Source: Shinella sp. (GTDB lineage Bacteria; Pseudomonadota; Alphaproteobacteria; Rhizobiales; Rhizobiaceae). Taken from it: a stretch of 27,249 nt of DNA. The notes under the pieces are model-generated. The model was not told the DNA's origin. It searched no databases and saw nothing but the letters and a program-made list of their open reading frames with translations. Positions 21,112-27,249 of this stretch are shown here, in pieces (within the stretch, counting starts at the first letter, position 1; every line of letters begins with the position of its first letter). The DNA is taken from the NCBI GenBank assembly GCA_003248775.1, contig QFQX01000059.1, positions 1 through 27,249 of the forward strand, written 5' to 3'. Made by a program: the position numbers and the translations under genes.

Positions 21112-23129
21112 TGCAAATCTCCCTTAAGCGTTCTGCGCTCGCGGTTATCGCGGCGACGCTGGCGGCTGCGATCATGCCGCCAGAGCGGCTGGATGCAGTC
21201 GAGTATGCCCGCACGATTGTCGTTCCGGATGGGCCTCGTGCGCTCGACAACTGGGATGACAGCCTGACACCGCACATCCGCGAACCGTTGTTGATGACGA
21301 TGGTCGAAAGCGGCCACAACGAAATCGCGGTGCGGAAATCTGCGCAGACGGGGTTTACGACCCTGATGCTCTGCTCGGCAGCTTATTCGATTGCGCAAGA
21401 CCCTTGCCGCATGATGATCGTCCAGCCGACGACCAATGCACTCGCGGAGTTCAACCGCGAAAAGCTCTCCGTCATGCTGCAGCAGACAGAGGGATTGCGA
21501 AAACTGGTTCGCGATCAGACGAGCCGATCCGGTGAAGGCTCAACGGCGCTGGCAAAGCGTTTTCCGGGCGGATCGCTGAAACTTGCCATCGCGAATTCTG
21601 CCGCTGATCTCCGATCGTCAACCATCCGCAAGGCTTTCCTCGACGAGATCGATGAATACCCGGATGACCTTGACGGACAGGGCGATCCTTTCGCCATGAT
21701 CGAGGCGCGGCAGGAATCGTTCCTCACCTCCGGCGACTGGCTGCGAACCTACGTATCCACCCCGACCGTGAAAGGGTCGTCGAAGATCGATGACAAATTC
21801 ATGGCCGGTGATCAGCGCTATTGGAATATGCCATGCCCTGGCTGCGGCTCGCATTTCAAATTCGTGTTCGACCGGAAATATTTCCGGTTCAACGACGAGT
21901 TTCCTTACGATCCATACTATGCGACACCATGCTGCGGCACGATCATCCAGAGCCATGAAAAGGTATCTCTGTATCGCAAGGGAAAGTGGATACCGGAGGC
22001 TTCTCGTCCCGGCGCATATCCGTCCTACCACTTCGATGCACTGACTTCGCCGTTCGTACCCTGGGAGAAAATCGCCGAGCGCTTTATCGGCTGCAATGGC
22101 GATCCGCAAAAACTCAAAGCTTTCTTCAATCTGACTCTCGGTCTCGCCTTCGACATGAAGGGCGATGCTCCCGACCACATCAGACTGATGGAGCGCCGGG
22201 CCAAGGATCTGAGGCGGGGCAAAATTCCTGCGGGTGGCATCGTCTTCGTTGGCACCGCCGACGTTCAGATGAAGGGCATCTGGTATCTGTTCAAGGCCTA
22301 CGGGCCGGATCGGCAGAGCTGGCGCGTGGATGCCGGCTATATCGAAGGCGATACAGATGATCCACATGCTGGCGCCTTCCTCAAGCTTGAGGAGTTGCGC
22401 CAGAAAAATTGGCCGGACGCTTTCGGGAAAACTCGTCAGGTTGATGTTTTTGGTATCGACTCCGGTTACCGCGCCCATGTCGTTTACACCTGGGCGCGTG
22501 GCAAGGCTGGTGTTTTTTGCCTCAAGGGTCTCGACGGATGGTCACGTCCGCCTATGGGGCAGCCGACGCCGCAGGACATCAACTGGAATGGTAAGCGTAT
22601 CCGGGACGGTGTGATGGTCTGGGGCGTTGGAACATGGTCTTTGAAGGGGGCCTTCTATTCCAATCTCCGCAAGGAGGGCAGGGCCGCCGGGCATGACGTT
22701 GATCCGCCCGGCTATTGTCATTTCGGCGATTGGATGGACGAGGAATACTTCAAGCAGATCACGTCCGAATATCTTGGCGTTGAGAGCCGCCAGGGCAAAA
22801 GCAAGGGTAAAGGCAAGGGGCAAAGCCAGCAGAAGTGGATTCCTCGTATTGGATACGAAAACCACCTTCTCGACTGCGAGATCTACGGTGATGCTCTCGG
22901 GGACTACCTCGGTATTTCGCGCATGACGCCGGAAGAATGGCAACGACTTGTCGCAATGCGTGGCGTTCCCGAAGAGGTATTCCGGGCAGATATGTTCGCT
23001 CCAGCCCCACTTGCTGTTCAGCAGGCAATTGTCGAGACCGCCTCGGATGTTCCGGAAGTAACTGGAACGTATGACGCGGACGAAAAAGAGGGGGGTGACT
23101 GGCACCAGCCCGTATCATTCTGGGATTGA
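21111..23129 (+). CDS. Terminase large subunit, GpA family
   Basis: A 672-residue protein of the lambda GpA type. An ATPase domain has a Walker A-like RKSAQTGFT (75-83) after a Q-motif-like region, and Walker B AFLDEIDEYP near 175. A zinc-type pair, CPGC (near 240) and PCCG (near 268), follows. The nuclease domain shows VGTADVQMKG near 377 and FGIDSGYRAHVVYTWARG near 447, with acidic residues for metal binding. A basic Lys/Gly stretch (GKSKGKGKGQSQQK) lies near 563. It drives DNA into the prohead and cuts it. GpA-type enzymes usually work at cos sites; this is an inference. Confidence 0.95.
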   Translation: MQISLKRSALAVIAATLAAAIMPPERLDAVEYARTIVVPDGPRALDNWDDSLTPHIREPLLMTMVESGHNEIAVRKSAQTGFTTLMLCSAAYSIAQDPCRMMIVQPTTNALAEFNREKLSVMLQQTEGLRKLVRDQTSRSGEGSTALAKRFPGGSLKLAIANSAADLRSSTIRKAFLDEIDEYPDDLDGQGDPFAMIEARQESFLTSGDWLRTYVSTPTVKGSSKIDDKFMAGDQRYWNMPCPGCGSHFKFVFDRKYFRFNDEFPYDPYYATPCCGTIIQSHEKVSLYRKGKWIPEASRPGAYPSYHFDALTSPFVPWEKIAERFIGCNGDPQKLKAFFNLTLGLAFDMKGDAPDHIRLMERRAKDLRRGKIPAGGIVFVGTADVQMKGIWYLFKAYGPDRQSWRVDAGYIEGDTDDPHAGAFLKLEELRQKNWPDAFGKTRQVDVFGIDSGYRAHVVYTWARGKAGVFCLKGLDGWSRPPMGQPTPQDINWNGKRIRDGVMVWGVGTWSLKGAFYSNLRKEGRAAGHDVDPPGYCHFGDWMDEEYFKQITSEYLGVESRQGKSKGKGKGQSQQKWIPRIGYENHLLDCEIYGDALGDYLGISRMTPEEWQRLVAMRGVPEEVFRADMFAPAPLAVQQAIVETASDVPEVTGTYDADEKEGGDWHQPVSFWD

Positions 23130-23134
23130 CGCTC

Positions 23135-23335
23135 ATGGCTTTCACGCAGGCGGACCTCGACGCAATCAACAATGCGATTGCCACTGGCGCCAAAAAGGTT
23201 CGGTTCCAGACGCATGAGGTGGAATATCCGAGCGTTAGCGAGATGCTGAAGGTACGGCAATTGATCAAGGATGAACTTGAGGGGGCTGGCGAACCCGATG
23301 GCGCGATGTTCGCCGAGTACCGAGGTGGATACTGA
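23135..23335 (+). CDS. Head-tail joining protein, gpW-like
   Basis: A 66-residue protein from ATG 23135 (a TTG at 23126 overlapping the terminase stop is an alternative). The layout of an initial helix (MAFTQADLDAINNAIATG), a two-strand hairpin (KKVRFQTHEVEYPSV) and a second helix (SEMLKVRQLIKDELEG) matches the lambda gpW fold. Its position between terminase and portal is the same as in lambda (A-W-B). It would sit in the connector where the tail attaches. Confidence 0.8.
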   Translation: MAFTQADLDAINNAIATGAKKVRFQTHEVEYPSVSEMLKVRQLIKDELEGAGEPDGAMFAEYRGGY

Positions 23336-24831
23336 TGAACGTCCTCGACAAGGTCATATCATTCTTCAATCCCGTGTCCGGCGTAAGCCGCGCGGCAGCT
23401 CGGCAGATGCTCACTTCATTTGAGAAGCGGGAATATTCTGCTGCCCAGTTTGGCCGCCGAAACAAAGGGTGGCGATCACGGGGGACTTCCGCAACGACCG
23501 AGGTTGCGGCAGCAATGTCCACATTGCGCGACAGGTCGCGTGACTTCGTTCGGAACGGTTGGGCGGGGCAGCGTATTCTGGATGTTCTGACGTCTCATGT
23601 CATTGGCACTGGTATTCTGTCGATCCCGAACACCGGATCTGATCGGATCGACAATCGCTATCGGCTTCTTCGTGAGGAGTGGGAACAAAACTCTGACGTG
23701 GAACGGGTTCTGGATTATGGCGGTCAACAGGCATTGGTCCTGCGATCCATGGCGGAAGGCGGCGACAGCGTCTTACGGTTGCTTCCAATCAAGTTGGAAG
23801 ATGCCGGAAAAACGGTCCCCCTGCGGCTTCTTGGGCTTGAGGGCGATCTGATAGATACGTCTCGCGACAGTGTGATGGTCGGTGAAAACAATGTCCGCCT
23901 CGGGGTTAAACTTGGAGACTGGAACGCCCGAGAGGGCCTTTACCTCCATCCTTCGCATCCCGGCGATAGCGGGTTTTCGTTCGGAAGTGAGATGTCCAGC
24001 CTCGTCCCTTGGGATGATCTTTGTCACCTCTACCGTCCACTGAGGCTGGGGCAGCTGCGCGGCATTTCATGGTTCGCCCCAATTCTTTTGAGCGCAAAGG
24101 AAATACAGGATCTGATGGAGGCGGCCATTGTCCAGCAAAGGACGCAGGCCAGCTTCGCCGGCTTTCTGAAGCGCCAGCCCGGATCCTCAAACCCACTGGC
24201 GCCGAAAAAGGATGTTGACGGATCGAAGGTTACACGCATCGAACCGGGACAGATTCAGGATATTGGTGATGCTGATATCGTTTTTGCCAATCCGTCATCC
24301 CAGTCGGTGTTTGGCGAGGCGTACAAGGCCGGACTATGGGCGATGGCGGCGGGTGCAGGCATCACCTACGATCAGCTGACGGGTGATCTCACGCAAGCCA
24401 ATTACTCCTCGCTTCGTGCGGGAAAGATCGAATTTCGGCGTCTCGTCGAGCAGATCCAGTGGCATATATTTGTGCCCTCTGTTTGTCGGAAGGTTGATCG
24501 CCGGTTTGAAGAGCTCGCGGTTATGTCGGGAAAGCTTCCGGCCCGACGCGACGGGTATCGTGTTGATCACGTCATGCCTGCCATCGAACCTATCGATCCG
24601 AAGAAGGATCTCGAAGCCGATATTCTTGCTGTTCGCGCCGGACGAATGTCGCCCCAATCGTTCATCTCTGCATGGGGTCACGATTGGCGGAAAGTTGTGA
24701 GTGACTTCGACGCGTTCTTCAAATTCGCAGACGCAAATAACGTGCTGCTCGACATCGATCCACGGAGGCCCGTTGCTGGGGTAAAATCAAGCGCCGCGCC
24801 ACCTGCGGCGGAAGGAGCGCAAAATGAGTAA
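23335..24831 (+). CDS. Phage portal protein, lambda family
   Basis: A 498-residue protein whose ATG overlaps the gpW-like stop (TGATG). Lambda-type portal features include the N-terminal FGRRNKGWRSRGTSATTEVA, the helix LRDRSRDFVRNGWAGQRILD, the strand block VIGTGI, PLRLGQLRGISWFAPI and the stem/clip part FAGFLKRQPG, then AGAGITYDQLTGDLTQANYS. It forms the dodecameric ring through which DNA enters and leaves. It overlaps the protease gene by 8 bases. Confidence 0.95.
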   Translation: MNVLDKVISFFNPVSGVSRAAARQMLTSFEKREYSAAQFGRRNKGWRSRGTSATTEVAAAMSTLRDRSRDFVRNGWAGQRILDVLTSHVIGTGILSIPNTGSDRIDNRYRLLREEWEQNSDVERVLDYGGQQALVLRSMAEGGDSVLRLLPIKLEDAGKTVPLRLLGLEGDLIDTSRDSVMVGENNVRLGVKLGDWNAREGLYLHPSHPGDSGFSFGSEMSSLVPWDDLCHLYRPLRLGQLRGISWFAPILLSAKEIQDLMEAAIVQQRTQASFAGFLKRQPGSSNPLAPKKDVDGSKVTRIEPGQIQDIGDADIVFANPSSQSVFGEAYKAGLWAMAAGAGITYDQLTGDLTQANYSSLRAGKIEFRRLVEQIQWHIFVPSVCRKVDRRFEELAVMSGKLPARRDGYRVDHVMPAIEPIDPKKDLEADILAVRAGRMSPQSFISAWGHDWRKVVSDFDAFFKFADANNVLLDIDPRRPVAGVKSSAAPPAAEGAQNE

Positions 24832-25453
24832 CATTATCCGGTTGCCCCAGCTTCTCCGTGATGCGGAGGTTCGAGCGGCCTCATTCAACGAGGCTGACAA
24901 TACAATTGATGTCGTCTGGACAACGGGCGCTCCAGTCCGGCGGGTCAGCTGGATCGATGGTGAATTTGACGAAGAGCTTGTCGTTTCACCGAACGCAATC
25001 CGGCTTGATCGGCTTAATGCTGGCGCTCCGTTTCTTGATACGCACGGAACATGGAGTCTCGCTGACGTTATCGGATCGGTCGTAAAAGGTTCGGCCAGAA
25101 TAGAGGGCGGCGTTGGTGTCGCAAAGGTTCGCCTTTCTACTGCGGCCGATGCTGTCGATCGGGTCGCGAAGATCAAGGAAGGCAGCGTTTCCAATATCTC
25201 GGTCGGCTATCGCATTCATGCGGTGGAAAAAACCGAACGCGAAGGACGTATTCCTGTGCATCGGGTCATTGACTGGGAGCCGTGGGAAATTTCAGCCGTC
25301 CCGATTCCGGCGGATCCCGGAGCGCATGTCCGCAGCGGAAAAGATGACGCGCCACTCTATGCGTGCCGCGTTGAGCCGGATCTTTCGACGGCAAACAGCA
25401 TTCGACGCATCCGCATGCAAATGCAAATGCGACAACAGCAATTGGCAGGCTAG
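24824..25453 (+). CDS. Prohead protease (HK97-type)
   Basis: A 209-residue protein. After an N-terminal beta region (FNEADNTIDVVWTTG), residues 69-75 PFLDTHG carry the catalytic histidine (H74), and EGSVSNISVGYR (119-130) holds the nucleophile serine (S121, S123 or S126). The motif pair and the later WEPWEISAVPIPADPGA are typical of S78/U35 prohead proteases. It should cut the capsid precursor and itself during head maturation. The C-terminus is Met-Gln-rich and basic (RIRMQMQMRQQQ). It overlaps the portal gene and is separated from the capsid gene by 83 bases. Confidence 0.93.
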   Translation: MSNIIRLPQLLRDAEVRAASFNEADNTIDVVWTTGAPVRRVSWIDGEFDEELVVSPNAIRLDRLNAGAPFLDTHGTWSLADVIGSVVKGSARIEGGVGVAKVRLSTAADAVDRVAKIKEGSVSNISVGYRIHAVEKTEREGRIPVHRVIDWEPWEISAVPIPADPGAHVRSGKDDAPLYACRVEPDLSTANSIRRIRMQMQMRQQQLAG

Positions 25454-25536
25454 CGCAGGCTACCGCATGCCATGGCCGTAATTGCGGTCTCGCCCTTCCT
25501 CGCCTTTGGGCAAGGCATTCTTCAAGGAAAATATCG

Positions 25537-27171
25537 ATGATGAAGAAAAACGTTCTGGCGGTAGCCTGCACGCTCGCTATCGCAATGGTTCTTGTCGGAG
25601 TCGGTCTTTCGACCGATGCCTTCGTGGCCGTGCCCCACACGCCGTTGCATGTCGCCGGGCTTGTTGTTGACGGCATCCGTGACCTCACCTCCTACATGGC
25701 TATCCCGCTGGTTGCCATGCGCGCCAATCTGGAGGACCTGCAAAAACGGGCGGCGGAAAAGCTGCTTGAGCTGAAAGACGATACGGCTCCCGATGCTGCA
25801 CGCACCATTGAGGCCGATCACAAGAAGCTGCTCGAAGAAATCGAGAAGCTGAAAGGTGATATTCGTCAGGCCGAGGTCGACGAGGACGCCCAGCAGGGGG
25901 ATCGCAATAATCCCCCCAGCAATACGGAAGGTGCTCGGGCTGCAGATATTCTGGATCTCGGCACCCGCGCAGGCATGCAGATCGACGCAATTCAGACCGC
26001 GCTGCGCAACGGCGTTTCCGTCGAAGCCTTCCGGTCCCAGGCTTTCGATTTCATGGCGCAGCAGGCATCGCGTTCCCCGTCCAGTTCGATCCACGTTGTC
26101 CGCGATGAAGCCGAGGCCCGCCGTTCCGGCATGGTGACCGCGATGGCATTTCGCCTGGGCGGAATGGATCAGCCCACCGGTGATGAGGCGACGCGCGCAC
26201 GCAGCTTCATGGACAATCATGACGTTGTTGAATTCGCCGCGGCAGCCATCGGCCACCGTGGTGCGGCCCGTACCGTGCGCGAGCGGGAAGATATTCTCGT
26301 CCGCGCGTTCCATAGCACGAGCGACTTTCCGGCGATCTTCTCCAGCGCCATCAACACCGTCCTCGAACGTCGTTACGCTCTGGCGCAGCCGACCTATCGT
26401 CGTATTTCGCGACGCCGCGACTTCGTCGACTTCCGACCGCATTACGCGGTTTCGGTCGGCGAGTTTCCGATGCTGGAGAAGCTCACGGAAGCGGGCGAGA
26501 TCAAGTTCGGCACCTTTGGTGAGGGCAAAGAACAGATCGCCGTCGCGCCCTACGCGAAGGGTATCAGGGTTACCCGCCAGATGATGGTCAATGATCGGCT
26601 GAACGCTCTCGGGGAAGTGCTCGGCGGTTACGGACGAACGGTCGCCCGTTTCGAGGAGCTGACCTTCTACACAATGATGTTGTCCGCAAATACGAAGCTC
26701 GCGGACGGCAAAGTGGTATTCCATGCCGACCATGCGAACCTTGCCGGATCTGGTTCCGCGATCAGCGTCGCCAGCATCGGCGCCGGCAAGGCGGCCATGC
26801 GCAAACAGAAGGGCCTCGACGACGCCATTCTGAATCTTCAGCCCTCCATCCTTCTTGTTTCCCCGGACAAGGAAACGGAAGCGCTGCAATATCTGGCTCC
26901 GATCACCGCCAACGACTCTGTGAAGGTTAACCCTCACGTCGGTACGCTGGAGCCGGTGGTATCGGCCCAGCTGGCCGGAAACGCTTGGTATCTCTTTGCC
27001 AGCCCGGATGAAGCGGCAGTCTACCAGTGGGGCCTGCTTGATGGTTACAGCGCGCCACGCATTCGTTTTGACGAGCCTTTCGGCACGCAGGGTCTGGCTA
27101 TGACCGTCGAGCACGATTTCGGCGTGGGTGCCATCGATTTCCGTGGCGGGTACGAGAACCCCGGCGAATAA
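25537..27171 (+). CDS. Major capsid protein precursor with N-terminal helical domain and hydrophobic leader
   Basis: A 544-residue protein. AAGGAAA lies 8 bases before ATG 25537. The first 30 residues, with KNVLAVACTLAIAMVLVGVG, are strongly hydrophobic, like a membrane anchor. From about 61 a coiled-coil delta-type segment (ANLEDLQKRAAEKLLELKDD) resembles the part cut off HK97 capsids by the protease. The capsid domain follows from about 200, with EKLTEAGEIKFGTFGEGKEQ, IRVTRQMMVNDRLNALGEVL, FEEPFGTQ-like end and FGVGAIDFRGG. It is probably the main shell subunit, with the delta domain acting as built-in scaffold. Starts at 25696 or 25717 would remove the hydrophobic leader but lack ribosome sites. 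Confidence 0.9.
   Translation: MMKKNVLAVACTLAIAMVLVGVGLSTDAFVAVPHTPLHVAGLVVDGIRDLTSYMAIPLVAMRANLEDLQKRAAEKLLELKDDTAPDAARTIEADHKKLLEEIEKLKGDIRQAEVDEDAQQGDRNNPPSNTEGARAADILDLGTRAGMQIDAIQTALRNGVSVEAFRSQAFDFMAQQASRSPSSSIHVVRDEAEARRSGMVTAMAFRLGGMDQPTGDEATRARSFMDNHDVVEFAAAAIGHRGAARTVREREDILVRAFHSTSDFPAIFSSAINTVLERRYALAQPTYRRISRRRDFVDFRPHYAVSVGEFPMLEKLTEAGEIKFGTFGEGKEQIAVAPYAKGIRVTRQMMVNDRLNALGEVLGGYGRTVARFEELTFYTMMLSANTKLADGKVVFHADHANLAGSGSAISVASIGAGKAAMRKQKGLDDAILNLQPSILLVSPDKETEALQYLAPITANDSVKVNPHVGTLEPVVSAQLAGNAWYLFASPDEAAVYQWGLLDGYSAPRIRFDEPFGTQGLAMTVEHDFGVGAIDFRGGYENPGE
25557..25568 (+). promoter_or_regulatory. Match to ops element core (RfaH/NusG-paralog site)
   Basis: GGCGGTAGCCTG matches the known ops consensus GGCGGTAGNNTG on the coding strand, 20 bases after the start codon of the capsid gene. 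It may be a recruitment site for the phage NusG-like protein, or chance. Confidence 0.3.
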
Positions 27172-27249
27172 TACGCCTCCTCGCTGAATTCGACTCTTGG
27201 GCTTCCCAAAATGCGATGAATCAGAATCTCTGTTGCAAATTGGAGGTTT
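27172..27249 (+). other. Intergenic sequence with ribosome site for a gene beyond the window
   Basis: The final 78 bases after the capsid stop contain no complete gene. GGAGG at 27242-27246 near the end suggests that the next head gene starts just past the right edge. Confidence 0.5.

Noticed and set aside
25522..27114. Open frame of 530 codons on the minus strand opposite the capsid gene
   Set aside because: It mirrors the capsid coding sequence, has no recognisable domain, and results from GC-rich codon bias on the real strand.

Overview
The window shows a rhizobial chromosome (Rhizobiaceae, most likely Agrobacterium/Rhizobium; inferred from GC-rich coding style, a CCA-encoding tRNA gene, a palindromic intergenic repeat and gene families) interrupted by a prophage. 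Host DNA occupies about 1-3625: the end of an ABC-transporter ATPase gene, a palindromic repeat, an endonuclease/exonuclease/phosphatase-family gene, a membrane-bound GGDEF diguanylate cyclase and a tRNA-Thr(TGT). A tyrosine-recombinase gene stops 9 bases after the CCA of the tRNA, so the prophage appears to have entered at the 3' end of this tRNA. It runs from there past the right edge of the window; the far attachment site is not visible.

The prophage has a lambda-like plan. A leftward early operon (10762 down to 3635) holds many small, tightly overlapping genes, a DNA polymerase III beta clamp, an HD-family phosphohydrolase-like protein, a VVA0879-type zinc protein and the integrase. Two small genes inside this region run the opposite way. 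A control region (about 10780-12260) has an S24-type repressor, a small Cro/YdaS-like gene and two matching operator/promoter blocks about 1.1 kb apart in opposite orientation. These are the apparent equivalents of lambda OL/PL and OR/PR.

Rightward genes follow: a degenerate initiator-tRNA-like sequence, a CII-like regulator, three tiny genes, a ParB-MT-A70 adenine methyltransferase, a C5-cytosine methyltransferase with nine internal repeats, two unknown genes, and a helix-turn-helix replication-type protein with three copies of a 12-bp repeat inside its own gene (candidate origin). Next is a NusG-like protein, then a 362-bp non-coding stretch with a rho-independent terminator and 9-bp direct repeats, then the head genes: terminase small and large subunits, gpW-like joining protein, lambda-type portal, prohead protease and major capsid protein.

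The most interesting reading is that the phage-encoded NusG paralog acts as the late antiterminator (the job of lambda Q). It is encoded immediately before a terminator that separates it from the late genes, and an exact match to the RfaH-recognised ops core lies at the start of the capsid gene. Other notable points are near-identical 59-bp hairpin/ribosome-binding cassettes between early genes, a phage-owned sliding clamp, and the repeat-bearing methyltransferase. All assignments come from reading the sequence; no database search was possible.
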